A stretch of 64,000 nt of DNA from G963665925 sp050596425 (GCF_050596425.1 NZ_CP192292.1:1240001-1304000); one strand, 5' to 3'; positions 17,979-26,773 are shown, numbered from the stretch's first letter. The notes: a model not told the origin generated them from the letters alone. Program-made: numbers and translations.

Positions 17979-19475
17979 ATGCGCTTTAGAAACAGATTGC
18001 TACTACTAATAATTCCAATTATACTCCTGACTGTCTTTCTTATCACGGCTGTTGTTGTGTATACATCAGGTGTCAACATAAAATCACTTCAAGATGAAAT
18101 TATTGAGTACAGACTTGAAGTGGTACATGAGTACATTAAGACAGAATATAAGACCCTGGAACGTGTTAATTTACAAGACACCCTTCTTTATGCAACCCAG
18201 TCAAAGACGAGGGCATTTGAGTTTATTGAGCAAACTGAACTGCACGGTGGACGCTTTGTTATTATAGATTCTAAGAACAAGGTTGTGTTTCATTCTGGCA
18301 AGACAGAGGTTAGTGTACCAAGCACCACCAGTCAGTTTTTAAAAGACAATTTAGGTTTAAATAAAAAAATACAGTCAAAATCCGATGGCCACGTTTTACT
18401 CACTTACTATGAATATTTTGAACCGTGGGATTGGTATATTTTAGCGGTGGTTGACAAGGATATTATCTATCAAGATGTTTATAGGGCCATATGGTTGTCA
18501 GTGGGCGCTGGACTGTTGGTTTTGATAGGAGCCATTATTGTGATTAGACGCGTGGCATTAATGATTTCTCAACCCATTGAAGACTTGACGATGGGAACCC
18601 TTGCTATGAGAAATGGGCAATATGATGTACGGGTAAAGAGTGGTGGCGAAGGAGAACTCAGCGAACTGGCAGATTCGTTCAACACCATGGCTGAGGAGAT
18701 TGAAGACAATTTCATTCAAATTCGCTCAAAGTCAGAAAGTCTGTCCTTACTGGCATCGTTTGCTGCGGGCATGGCCCATGATTTAAAAACACCCATAGGC
18801 AATTCAAACACCCTGGTGTCTTATTTAGAAGAAGAAGTAAAGAAGTTTAATAAGGCCTATGAAAACAATGAGCTTCGTAAGGGAATGGTGGAGTCTTTTA
18901 TAAAAGAAATGGAAGAGTCTATTGATATTATGTCTAAGAACATTTCCCAGGCCACTGAACTTGTCACTGGCTATAAAACAGTGTCCGTTGACCAGTTGAA
19001 TCGAGAAAGACGGATGATTGACCTTAAAAGTTATGTGAGTGAGGTTCTTTATACACTTCGGCCTAAATTAAAAACATCAAACATAAAAGTCAACAATAAC
19101 GCCGAAGATGATATTATCACATGGACCTATCCAGGAGCCATATCACAAATTCTAACCAATTTGATCATGAATTCTCAAATTCATGGATTTGAATCTATGG
19201 AAGAGGGACGTATTGACATCACAACGAAAAAAGAAAATGGCAACATTGTTATGATCTATGAAGACAATGGGGTTGGCATCTCCGAGGAGAATTTGAAAAA
19301 AGTGTACGATGCCTTTTTCACAACCAAGCACGATAAAGGCGGTAGCGGACTTGGCATGCATATTATTTATAATCTTGTGAAGTCCTTGCTACATGGGACT
19401 GTTGACTGTGAAAGTCAACTTGGACAAGGGGTAAAGTTTACTATAGTTTTTCCTGATGAAGCTCAAAATTCATGA
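17979..19475 (+). CDS. Membrane sensor histidine kinase
   Basis: A 498-residue kinase. TM1 is at about 7-29, an extracellular Cache-like sensor about 30-168, TM2 about 169-190, a HAMP linker about 190-245, then a HisKA-like helix with GMAHDLKTPIGN (phospho-accepting His267), and an HATPase domain with LTNLIMNSQIHG (N box), YEDNGVGISEENL (G1), TTKHDKGGSGLGMHI (F/G2). No response regulator is adjacent, so the partner must be encoded elsewhere. Tight spacing to the solute-binding lipoprotein suggests that protein modulates the extracellular domain. The His box (HDLKTP) is slightly off the usual HELRTP but keeps the key residues. Confidence 0.93.
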   Translation: MRFRNRLLLLIIPIILLTVFLITAVVVYTSGVNIKSLQDEIIEYRLEVVHEYIKTEYKTLERVNLQDTLLYATQSKTRAFEFIEQTELHGGRFVIIDSKNKVVFHSGKTEVSVPSTTSQFLKDNLGLNKKIQSKSDGHVLLTYYEYFEPWDWYILAVVDKDIIYQDVYRAIWLSVGAGLLVLIGAIIVIRRVALMISQPIEDLTMGTLAMRNGQYDVRVKSGGEGELSELADSFNTMAEEIEDNFIQIRSKSESLSLLASFAAGMAHDLKTPIGNSNTLVSYLEEEVKKFNKAYENNELRKGMVESFIKEMEESIDIMSKNISQATELVTGYKTVSVDQLNRERRMIDLKSYVSEVLYTLRPKLKTSNIKVNNNAEDDIITWTYPGAISQILTNLIMNSQIHGFESMEEGRIDITTKKENGNIVMIYEDNGVGISEENLKKVYDAFFTTKHDKGGSGLGMHIIYNLVKSLLHGTVDCESQLGQGVKFTIVFPDEAQNS

Positions 19476-19512
19476 TAGAATGATCTGAGAGACTAATTAG
19501 GAGATGACGAAT

Positions 19513-19929
19513 ATGTATAAAAATGATGCACTTGTGCGCCCGCGTTATGCTGAAACAGACCAGATGGGTGTCATATATCACGGAAATTATTATGCCTGGT
19601 TTGAAGTGGGGCGGTCTGACTTTTTTAGGTCATTGGGTTACACTTATAAACGCCTGGAACAGGAGGGGATTATACTTCCTGTTGTAGAAAGCAGTTGTAA
19701 ATATATAAAACCAGCCATGTATGATGAAGAGGTTCTCATTCGAACATTTGTGGAAATGCAAAAAGGCATTCGAATTGGATTTAAGTATGAGGTCTTGCGA
19801 AAAGAAGATGAAACCCTACTTGCAGAGGGGCGGACACTTCATGCCTTTGTGGGAAAAGACTTAAAACCTATTCGCCTAAAGACACTAAGTGACCAGTTTA
19901 AAGCAGTGCTTGAAAAGGTGCGTCCATAA
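19513..19929 (+). CDS. YbgC/FadM family acyl-CoA thioesterase
   Basis: A 138-residue hotdog-fold 4-hydroxybenzoyl-CoA-type thioesterase. The motif RYAETDQMGVIYHGNYYAWFE at about 10-30 contains the catalytic Asp of the YbgC family. Substrates in this family are short to medium acyl-CoAs; the true one is unknown. Start choice: AGGAG at 19499-19503 abuts ATG 19504 but is 9 nt from ATG 19513, so the second ATG is used. It follows the histidine kinase by 37 bp and ends before a strong terminator, so read-through from the kinase gene is possible. It is convergent with lysA. Confidence 0.9.
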   Translation: MYKNDALVRPRYAETDQMGVIYHGNYYAWFEVGRSDFFRSLGYTYKRLEQEGIILPVVESSCKYIKPAMYDEEVLIRTFVEMQKGIRIGFKYEVLRKEDETLLAEGRTLHAFVGKDLKPIRLKTLSDQFKAVLEKVRP

Positions 19930-19956
19930 TATTGGCTAATGTATATAAAAGCAAAT

Positions 19957-20003
19957 AAGCCCCTGAAGTCGTATTAAAACAATACAAACTTCAGGGGCTT
20001 TTC
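19957..20003. terminator. Bidirectional terminator between the thioesterase gene and lysA
   Basis: AAGCCCCTGAAGT (19957-19969) and ACTTCAGGGGCTT (19988-20000) form a perfect 13-bp stem with an inner GTATT/AATAC pair. TTTTC follows on the plus strand; the minus strand side is less T-rich. Confidence 0.85.
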
Positions 20004-20064
20004 AAATTTTATGAATCTGAAATGCATACTTATGGACAATCATGCTGTCGATTATAACTTGAAT

Positions 20065-21348
20065 CTATTCTATTAAATATTGTGGAACAAGGTCCCTGCG
20101 AACAAGATCGGCATAGCTTTCTCTTCTACGGATTAGATGGGCCTCTCCCTTGTTTAAAAGAAGGACAGCCGGACGGGGGAGATAGTTGTAATTGCTGGAC
20201 ATGGACTCGGTGTAGGCGCCCGTTCCAAAAACAGCAAGAAAGTCTCCACGTGAAGGGCTGTCAAGTTCAATGTCCCGAATGAGAATATCACCTGACTCAC
20301 AGCACTTGCCAGCCACAGTTACAAGTTCGCCGTGTTCGCGGTCTTTTTTATTGGCAATCTGAGCGGAATACTTTGCAGTATAAAGGGCTGGCCGTATGTT
20401 GTCGGGGATACCTCCATTTACAGACACATAGGTTCGGACATTTGGAATATGCTTGACACTTCCAATCTCATAAATTGTCAGACCTGCATTGGCAATGAAC
20501 CAGCGTCCAGGTTCAATTATAACCCTTGGCATGGGATGGCCAGAGCCTTGAGACCAGGTGGTGATTTTATTCATAATTGGGTCGGTAAAATCCTTAAGGG
20601 ACATTTCCGTATCAGATTCAGTATACCGCACACCGAATCCGCCCCCAGTGTTGAGCTCAGAAATCTGGAAACCGGCCTTAGCAATGTCCTCAGCCAGTTT
20701 AAGGACCACTTCAAGCGCATTGAGATGAGATGTGTTGGATTGCAGCTGAGACCCGACGTGGAAATGAAGTCCAAGGGGGTCGATGAAGTTCGAGCGGCCT
20801 GCATAAGTGTATTCATCAACCACTTGTTCAAGGGGGATACCAAATTTTGAGTCACGGTCGGCTGTGGCGATGTAGGCATGTGTCCTGGATGACACTTCAG
20901 GTGTAATGCGAAATAGAACAGAGACACGTGTGTTTTTATGGGCACAAATTTTTTCCAGCATTCTAAGTTCAGATGGATTATCAACAATAATCCGTCCGAC
21001 TTGAAGGTCAACCGCCTGGGACAATTCCTCGTAAGACTTGTTGTTGCCATGGAAAACTATATTTCTCATTGGGAAATTGGCTGTTTGAGCAACATACAAT
21101 TCTCCACCTGACACAACATCCAGACCCATTCCGTATTTTTCAACAAGTTTGCACATGGCTGTGTTGAGAAAAGCCTTTGAGGCATAGACCGCTTGAACAT
21201 GATTGTATTTATCTAAAAAGTCCTTGTGGATTTCCTTTGATTTCTCCTCAAGTCTGCTTTGAGAAATCATTAAAAGGGGTGTGCCATATTCTTTTGCAAG
21301 CGCAACGGTGTCGCAGTTATCAAATAATAAGTTTGTAGGTGTAAGCAT
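20065..21348 (-). CDS. lysA: Diaminopimelate decarboxylase
   Basis: A 427-residue fold-III PLP decarboxylase that makes L-lysine from meso-diaminopimelate. It shows AVYASKAFLN with the PLP lysine (K58), HGNNKSYEEL, GLHFHVGSQ, NTGGGFGVRYTESD, EPGRWFIANAG, and a C-terminal GKCCESGDIL with the active-site Cys. ATG 21348 has a perfect AGGAGG 7 nt upstream; an upstream in-frame extension overlaps the neighbouring gene and is not needed. It follows the NlpC endopeptidase gene by 86 bp on the same strand. That order would let DAP released from muropeptides be turned into lysine, which is inference from context. Confidence 0.96.
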   Translation of the reverse strand: MLTPTNLLFDNCDTVALAKEYGTPLLMISQSRLEEKSKEIHKDFLDKYNHVQAVYASKAFLNTAMCKLVEKYGMGLDVVSGGELYVAQTANFPMRNIVFHGNNKSYEELSQAVDLQVGRIIVDNPSELRMLEKICAHKNTRVSVLFRITPEVSSRTHAYIATADRDSKFGIPLEQVVDEYTYAGRSNFIDPLGLHFHVGSQLQSNTSHLNALEVVLKLAEDIAKAGFQISELNTGGGFGVRYTESDTEMSLKDFTDPIMNKITTWSQGSGHPMPRVIIEPGRWFIANAGLTIYEIGSVKHIPNVRTYVSVNGGIPDNIRPALYTAKYSAQIANKKDREHGELVTVAGKCCESGDILIRDIELDSPSRGDFLAVFGTGAYTESMSSNYNYLPRPAVLLLNKGEAHLIRRRESYADLVRRDLVPQYLIE

Positions 21349-21434
21349 TGCATGTCCTCCTTGAAATTCAATGAAATATCGTTTGCCATCTATATATTCA
21401 AGAAGCGTGCCAACAATGCTGTATGTTCTAGGTT

Positions 21435-22247
21435 TTAGAATATACTTCCCCAAGCATAAAGATCCTTGCGAAGGGATTCATGGAAATTGTTCGAGCCTTC
21501 GATTAGGCTATTTTGAACCACGCCCCCTTGCGAGCCTGTGGAATGGACATACTGTCCTTTGCCTAGGTAGAGGGCGATATGGCCGGGGAAATAGAGGAGA
21601 TCGCCTGGTTTTGCAGTGGCTTCGCTGATTTCATGGACCAAATAGTCAGGTTGTATAACAGCGTCTCTATAGATGGAAATACCATTTATCCAGTAAGCCA
21701 TAAAGGTGAGACCAGAGCAGTCTATGCCCGCTGGAGATTTGCCACCCCACTTATAGTGTGTTCCCATATAAGAAAGAGCATCGGAAACAAGACGCTGTCT
21801 CAAGGCGCTTTCATCTTTAGGGTTAGGTAAGCTTTTGTAAGGGCGAATCCATTCGGAACGGCAGTGGCCTTGACGACCATCATGTAGTTGAACCTTGCAC
21901 CAACCCTGTATGTCGCAATCGTCTTCCATGAGAAAGAGACGGCTGCCCTTTGGAATGTTTAGGAGGGGACGTCCACGGTAACTGGCCTCAGGCATAATTT
22001 CTGCAAAAGGGGACTGCACATAGGCATTACACTTGTCCATCCAGTCTGTGGGACTCTTTTTAGAAATATCTGATCTGTGCATCCAGCCCTTATACTTGTA
22101 CTCCATTTCCACAAGACACCAATCGTCTTGCCTTTCCACTATATTGAGCTTCATACCATATAAAGCTTGATCAGCCAGTTCAGATGTTTGACTTGGCTTT
22201 AATAGCAAGTCAGCGAATGGGGATATTACAATATAATTTTTAGACAC
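21435..22247 (-). CDS. NlpC/P60 cell-wall peptide endopeptidase with SH3 domains (YkfC-like)
   Basis: A 270-residue protein with two bacterial SH3-like domains (about 5-60 and 75-135) and a C-terminal NlpC/P60 domain. The catalytic triad is visible: Cys177 in GIDCSGLTF, His223 in FPGHIALYLG and His235 in YVHSTG. The layout matches YkfC-type gamma-D-glutamyl-L-diamino acid endopeptidases, which trim muropeptides for recycling. There is no signal peptide, consistent with intracellular use of imported peptides. The start is GTG 22247 with AGGAGG 6 nt upstream. It overlaps the stop of the preceding gene by 8 bp (GTGTCTAA), implying translational coupling. Confidence 0.9.
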   Translation of the reverse strand: MSKNYIVISPFADLLLKPSQTSELADQALYGMKLNIVERQDDWCLVEMEYKYKGWMHRSDISKKSPTDWMDKCNAYVQSPFAEIMPEASYRGRPLLNIPKGSRLFLMEDDCDIQGWCKVQLHDGRQGHCRSEWIRPYKSLPNPKDESALRQRLVSDALSYMGTHYKWGGKSPAGIDCSGLTFMAYWINGISIYRDAVIQPDYLVHEISEATAKPGDLLYFPGHIALYLGKGQYVHSTGSQGGVVQNSLIEGSNNFHESLRKDLYAWGSIF

Positions 22248-23013
22248 GTTTGACCTCCTCATACATGCATTTGGCGATTTTTCCGATACATTCCATGCCC
22301 TTGATTTCATCAGCTTGTCCCTGTATGAAAACACCGATAAGGTAGGTGTGACCACCAGCCTTAAAGAAGCCTATATCATGCTGAATACCCTGGTTGAGTC
22401 CAGTTTTATGGGCTAGTTCTACACTTTCTGGAAGAAATCGTCCGAGCATGGTTCTATCCCTTTGTTTGGATAGGACGTCAAGCATCCATATAGATTTTTG
22501 GTCTCCTAGATTGGCACTTTGAAAAACACCTTCAAGAAGCTGGACTGCATCAGCCAAAGAGGTGTGGTTTTCAAGTCCATGATGGACAGCTTGCGTGTCC
22601 ATCATTTTACGTTGTAAAGTGGTTTTGTCTGCACCAAGCCTTCTGATATGTGCATTGATCTCCTCCATTTGAAGAAGGTCGATAAGTAAGTTGGTAGCGG
22701 TGTTGTCACTTAAAATAATCATGAGTGTGGCCATGTCATCAAGACGCCATGAGACTTGTTTTAAGTCAGATAGTAGGCTGAACGACACCTTTTCCTTATG
22801 GGGAACAAGCAAGGTTTGGCCAGGATCAAGAGACGATTTTTCAAAAGCTTCAGCACACTTTGAAAGTATAAAGAGCTTTATAATACTGGCTGATCGCATT
22901 TTCATAGAGGCATTTCTTTCATATAAAATTTGGCCTGTGTTTAAGTTCTTTAGTATGAGGGCCAAATCTGCCTCCTGTGATTGAATAAGACTGTCCACGT
23001 CATTAAAGTTCAT
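22240..23013 (-). CDS. Class A beta-lactamase-like serine hydrolase, no signal peptide
   Basis: A 257-residue beta-lactamase/PBP-fold protein. It keeps the SxxK motif (Ser43-Lys46 in SIIK), SDN (102-104) and KTG (203-205). The omega-loop Glu166 of true class A enzymes appears to be replaced: LQRKMMD around 133-139 has Met where the Glu is expected. No signal peptide or lipobox precedes the domain, so it looks cytoplasmic. ATG 23013 has AGGAGG just upstream. Overlap with the NlpC gene points to peptide or muropeptide hydrolysis rather than antibiotic resistance. It could be a D,D- or L,D-peptidase or esterase; the exact activity is unknown. Confidence 0.85.
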   Translation of the reverse strand: MNFNDVDSLIQSQEADLALILKNLNTGQILYERNASMKMRSASIIKLFILSKCAEAFEKSSLDPGQTLLVPHKEKVSFSLLSDLKQVSWRLDDMATLMIILSDNTATNLLIDLLQMEEINAHIRRLGADKTTLQRKMMDTQAVHHGLENHTSLADAVQLLEGVFQSANLGDQKSIWMLDVLSKQRDRTMLGRFLPESVELAHKTGLNQGIQHDIGFFKAGGHTYLIGVFIQGQADEIKGMECIGKIAKCMYEEVKRV

Positions 23014-23094
23014 ATGGCCTCCTATGTATTAAGACTGTATTAAGACGAAAGTAAGTAAAGCCGATCCACTCCATGAGCCTTAAACTAATTATAG

Positions 23095-23153
23095 CCAGTA
23101 TAAAAATCAAAACAGGTACTGTTTAACTTGTTAGAAGGATCGTTTTATACTGG
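23095..23153. repeat. Inverted repeat upstream of the beta-lactamase-like gene
   Basis: CCAGTATAAAA (23095-23105) and TTTTATACTGG (23143-23153) are a perfect 11-bp pair, with AACAG/CTGTT nested inside. On the minus strand a TATAAT lies just after it. It could be an operator or attenuator for the minus-strand bla-like/NlpC/lysA genes. Confidence 0.5.
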
Positions 23154-23204
23154 AGGTTCTACCTGTCCAATTTAGAATGCAAAATACATTCCATAAGATG
23201 CCCT

Positions 23205-23540
23205 TTATAAAAAATCACTGTAGTATTTCTTTTTATTGCTAACATAATGTTTAACGGCGTCTTTATAAGCAACGATCAAAGCCCGCTGGGAACTACCCCA
23301 GTAGCGCTTTTCAATCTCGCTGATAATGTCCTCCGATACACCATTAAATTTTTTCCCCACAAAAAGAGCCCGTACAAAGCTTTTGGTTTCATCAAGAATA
23401 AAGGATGCTGAAGCATCCACAATTTCATCTGTTTCCACGTTTACGGAAAAGCCTACAAAAAATTGCGTATAAACATTCATAATCGGGTTGTCGGGTTGCG
23501 TTCTTCCGTGTCCGACAACATAAACAGTATTCATATCCAT
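23205..23540 (-). CDS. DUF3870 family protein
   Basis: A 111-residue small soluble protein that resembles DUF3870. The pattern is VYVVGHGRTQPDNP at the start, then FFVGFSVNVETDEIVDASASFIL, FVRALFVGKKF and IEKRYWGSSQRALIVAYKDAV. The function of the family is not known; members often sit beside amino acid or aromatic-compound genes. GGAGGGG precedes ATG 23540. It points the same way as the bla-like/NlpC/lysA genes, about 190 bp upstream of them, and is divergent from the sigma54 activator, so it may share that activator's control region. Confidence 0.75.
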   Translation of the reverse strand: MDMNTVYVVGHGRTQPDNPIMNVYTQFFVGFSVNVETDEIVDASASFILDETKSFVRALFVGKKFNGVSEDIISEIEKRYWGSSQRALIVAYKDAVKHYVSNKKKYYSDFL

Positions 23541-23598
23541 ATAACCCCTCCATAGTCTTGTTTATTAAGTATAGGTATTATAATTTAAACCTGTCAAG

Positions 23599-23627
23599 TT
23601 GGTAATTGAGACACTTTGTGATATAAT
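23599..23627 (+). promoter_or_regulatory. Sigma70 promoter for the sigma54 activator gene
   Basis: TTGGTA (23599-23604), 17 bp, TATAAT (23622-23627). Transcription would start near 23634 and give a leader of about 115 nt. Confidence 0.6.
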
Positions 23628-23700
23628 ATAGAAAATTCAGAAAATGATATTCGTTCGATATGCTCACAAACGGCTAAACGCCGCACGTATCAGTGTATTG

Positions 23701-23731
23701 GGTCCGAAACCTTGTGTTTCGGGCCTTTTTT
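23701..23731 (+). terminator. Terminator inside the leader of the sigma54 activator gene (attenuator candidate)
   Basis: GGTCCGAAAC (23701-23710) pairs with GTTTCGGGCC (23716-23725, one G-U) and is followed by TTTTTT. It lies between the promoter at 23599-23627 and the ribosome site at 23736-23740. A small hairpin (CGGC/GCCG, about 23674-23686) precedes it. Confidence 0.7.
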
Positions 23732-23750
23732 GTTTGGGGGAATACAAAAA

Positions 23751-25607
23751 ATGGAAGATGACATACTGGATCTGGTGGATGAAGGCATAATTGCTGTAGA
23801 CAGCGCTGGATCAATTTGCATATTTAATAGAAAAGCCAAGGAAATATTCGGAATTGATTCGTCCGCAAATACGGACTATCCGTCCGGAAAACTGGAAGAC
23901 GGCGATGTGGTTGTTTTGGCGATCACATCACTGGGGCAAGATGATGGTCATCTGACACCGGGCCTTTTAAAAAAAATTGGTGTGACGAGAAAACTATCTA
24001 AAGATGCTGCAATTCTAATCATTGGAGAAGTTGGGGGACAAGAAATCGCCCAGGTGAAAACTTCAGATTCGCAAGGCTTTGGCACGAAACTTGAAATGAC
24101 ACATATATACAAGGGCAGGCGTATATCCACACAAATTGACCTATGTGAAAGGTCAATAGACATTATTATTGATGGTCAGAATTATCAAGTGGAGTTCATA
24201 CAAAGTTTTGGACATATGGTTGTTTTATGTGGAAAAACAGGGGCCGTTAAGTTTGTACAGTCAAAGGGCTACTCCTTCAGAAAGGAGTCGATTGGAGACC
24301 TTCTTCGTGGGGAATCATTCAGGGGCCAGTCTAAGAATGAATCCATTGATTTATTGGGTCGACCTATTGATGAGGTCCTCAATGAACCCCTCTTGCTTAG
24401 GCAGTTGTCGCAAACAGCAAATGGACAAGCAAAAGGTTTTAGAAAAAATTACTTAAACATTCATGGACGACCGGTTCTTTGCTCCTTGCAAAATTTAGAA
24501 TCCAACGGTTTAGCAAACAAGGCCCTTCTTAAAGTGGAAGATGTTTCAGAGTTTGACATGCTTATACGAGAGAGAAATGAGGCACTAAAAGAGTTACAAG
24601 TGTTTAGAAATAGACTCCTACTGGATAAAGAGCTTGATCCATTCCCACAAATTATAGGGTCAAGCCAAGAAATGAAACAGGTGAAAGGACTGGCTAAAAG
24701 TGCCTCAGCCAGTCAGTCCACCGTTTTAATACTAGGAGAAAGCGGGACAGGAAAAAACGTTATAGCCCGGGCTATACATGAGAAGTCATCCATACGTAAT
24801 AAGCCATTTATTCAGGTCAACTGCGGTGCTTTGCCTGAACACCTTATAGAAAGTGAACTCTTTGGATATGCTTCTGGCGCCTTTAGTGGGGCCAGTAGTA
24901 AAGGCAAGCCCGGTTTTTTTGAACTGGCAAGTGGAGGCACCCTCTTTCTAGATGAAGTGGGAGAAATCCCCTTAAATGTTCAAGTCAAACTTCTTCATGC
25001 CATACAGCACAATCAGTTTTTTAGGGTAGGGGGCATTAAGGCCATTGATGTGGATATACGTATAATCGCTGCCACCAACAAGGTCCTTGAAAAAGAAGTT
25101 ATAGCTGGTCGATTTCGAGAGGACCTGTATTACAGACTTAATGTACTTCGTATCACCTTGCCGCCCCTGCGAGACAGGGCAGTAGACATTCCTCATCTTA
25201 TAAATGCTCTGCTTCCAAGTGTTTGCAAGCGACTTGGAAAGCCCATAGTGAAAATATCAAAGAAGGCTGAAAACAAGCTGATGCAGCACGCATACCCGGG
25301 AAATGTCAGGGAACTAGAAAACCTATTGGAGCGGGCATTAAACATGGCGGAGGCCACCATTGACGCGGACCACATAATTTTTGATGCTTTAAGTCAGACT
25401 TATGAGGGTCTAGAACAAAACCAACAGATGCCGGACCATGACAATACGTCAAAGTCCTTAAAAAGCATAATGCAAGAACTTGAAAAAAAAGAAATCGAAA
25501 AGGCATTGAAACACCACGCAGGCAACAAAGACATGGCACGCAAGGCGCTTGGCATTGGAAAATCAAGCTTTTATGAAAAAATGAAAAAATATCAAATAGC
25601 TTTGTAG
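23751..25607 (+). CDS. Sigma54-dependent transcriptional activator (PAS, AAA+, Fis)
   Basis: A 618-residue enhancer-binding protein. The N-terminal half has PAS-like sensing regions (DEGIIAVDSAGSICIFNRKA at 10-29, and a second near 200-280). The AAA+ domain is at about 300-530, with Walker A GESGTGKN, Walker B GGTLFLDEVGEIP and LPPLRDRAVDIP. A Fis-type HTH lies at about 575-615 (NKDMARKALGIGKSSFYEKM). The sigma54-contact loop reads GAFSGA instead of GAFTGA. The start is ATG 23751 after GGGGG. The next gene begins 29 bp downstream, so it is probably cotranscribed with the epimerase. No clear -24/-12 promoter was found in the adjacent genes. Confidence 0.93.
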   Translation: MEDDILDLVDEGIIAVDSAGSICIFNRKAKEIFGIDSSANTDYPSGKLEDGDVVVLAITSLGQDDGHLTPGLLKKIGVTRKLSKDAAILIIGEVGGQEIAQVKTSDSQGFGTKLEMTHIYKGRRISTQIDLCERSIDIIIDGQNYQVEFIQSFGHMVVLCGKTGAVKFVQSKGYSFRKESIGDLLRGESFRGQSKNESIDLLGRPIDEVLNEPLLLRQLSQTANGQAKGFRKNYLNIHGRPVLCSLQNLESNGLANKALLKVEDVSEFDMLIRERNEALKELQVFRNRLLLDKELDPFPQIIGSSQEMKQVKGLAKSASASQSTVLILGESGTGKNVIARAIHEKSSIRNKPFIQVNCGALPEHLIESELFGYASGAFSGASSKGKPGFFELASGGTLFLDEVGEIPLNVQVKLLHAIQHNQFFRVGGIKAIDVDIRIIAATNKVLEKEVIAGRFREDLYYRLNVLRITLPPLRDRAVDIPHLINALLPSVCKRLGKPIVKISKKAENKLMQHAYPGNVRELENLLERALNMAEATIDADHIIFDALSQTYEGLEQNQQMPDHDNTSKSLKSIMQELEKKEIEKALKHHAGNKDMARKALGIGKSSFYEKMKKYQIAL

Positions 25608-25636
25608 GGTGTTTACATTAAATGGAGGCACAAATT

Positions 25637-26701
25637 ATGATTTTAGAGTCTATAGAAATAAAGCAAGTGGATATTCCCTTGGAAAAGCCCTTTAAGACTG
25701 CACTTCGAACACTGAGCACAGTGGTTTCTATCGAAGTGACAATAAAGACGAATACAGGGCATGAGGGGTATGGTGCGGCTTCTCCTACAGCGGTTATTAC
25801 GGGAGACACAATCGGTTCAATAAAGTCAGCTGTGCAAGAAATCTGGGTAAGAATTAAAGGCCGGTCCATAGATGACTGGGATACTCTAATGACCCTTATA
25901 GACAGTGGCATAGTGGGTAATTCAAGTGCCAAAGCCGCTATGGATATTGCTCTTCATGACCTTAGGGCAAAACAATACGGTGTCCCCCTCTATAAGCTTT
26001 TAGGAGGCGCTAAAACCCAGCTTGAAACAGACATGACTGTGAGCCTTGATAAACCAGAAATAATGGCACAAGATGCTGTGAATGCTCTTAGAAATGGATT
26101 CAGGGCCCTTAAGGTTAAGCTGGGCAATGATTCTGAGATGGACTTAATGCGAATGAAGGCTATTTATGACGCAGTAGGAAGCGATGTGAAAATAAGGTTG
26201 GATGCCAACCAGGGGTGGTCAAGAAAAGAAGCGGTTCGTTCTGTTTTGAAAATGCTTGATACAGGAATTGACATTCAATTAGTGGAACAGCCTGTTTCAG
26301 CCCATGACTTAGACGGTATGAAGTACGTGACAGACAATATCCCCGTGGCTGTTTTGGCAGATGAAAGTGTGTTTTCTTATCAGGATGCAATCAAAATTAT
26401 TCAAATGGGCGCAGCTGATTATCTTAATATTAAACTCATGAAGACTGGTGGCATTGATGCCGCTATGCGAATCACCTCGTTTGCACAGGCCTATGGCATA
26501 GAGTGCATGATTGGCTGTATGATGGAGGGTCCAATTGGTATTGCCGCCGCAGTTCATTTCGGGTGTGGAAGGCACAGAGTGGGCCTTGCAGATTTAGATG
26601 TTCCATCAATGTATAAAGGGACCAGTGGAGATCATGACCGAGGTTTTATCAGAGAAAATGCTTTCTTGCGACCAAGAGATTTGACTGGGCTGGGGATTTA
26701 G
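25637..26701 (+). CDS. Dipeptide epimerase (L-Ala-D/L-Glu epimerase-like, enolase superfamily)
   Basis: A 354-residue muconate-lactonising-subgroup enzyme. It has the catalytic KxK (K159, K161 in ALKVKLG), metal ligands D189 (RLDANQGW), E217 (VEQPV), D242 (ADES), and the second base K266 (NIKLMK). The late CMMEGPIGIAAAVHF segment and the DLD motif are typical of dipeptide epimerases such as YkfB, which racemise the D-Glu of L-Ala-D-Glu from murein so it can be used. ATG 25637 is 8 nt after GGAGG; ATG 25622 overlaps that ribosome site. The dipeptide specificity is inferred from family and neighbours, and other dipeptides are possible. Confidence 0.9.
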   Translation: MILESIEIKQVDIPLEKPFKTALRTLSTVVSIEVTIKTNTGHEGYGAASPTAVITGDTIGSIKSAVQEIWVRIKGRSIDDWDTLMTLIDSGIVGNSSAKAAMDIALHDLRAKQYGVPLYKLLGGAKTQLETDMTVSLDKPEIMAQDAVNALRNGFRALKVKLGNDSEMDLMRMKAIYDAVGSDVKIRLDANQGWSRKEAVRSVLKMLDTGIDIQLVEQPVSAHDLDGMKYVTDNIPVAVLADESVFSYQDAIKIIQMGAADYLNIKLMKTGGIDAAMRITSFAQAYGIECMIGCMMEGPIGIAAAVHFGCGRHRVGLADLDVPSMYKGTSGDHDRGFIRENAFLRPRDLTGLGI

Positions 26702-26773
26702 ATGAAATACAACTTAGTTAGGGATTGGGTCTAGCCTTATCAGACCGATTACATAGAAAAAGGGAGGAATACA

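Noticed and set aside
20332..20850. 172-codon plus-strand ORF inside lysA
   Set aside because: Overlaps the conserved lysA frame on the other strand and has no domain pattern.
23176..23192. ATGCAAAATACATTC resembling the left end of the dispersed repeat
   Set aside because: Only 15 bp match and neither the central stem nor the right end is present; probably chance.
23634..23735. Known riboswitch in front of the sigma54 activator gene
   Set aside because: I compared it by eye with the purine, ZTP, fluoride, guanidine and c-di-GMP classes as I remember them and found no conserved core.
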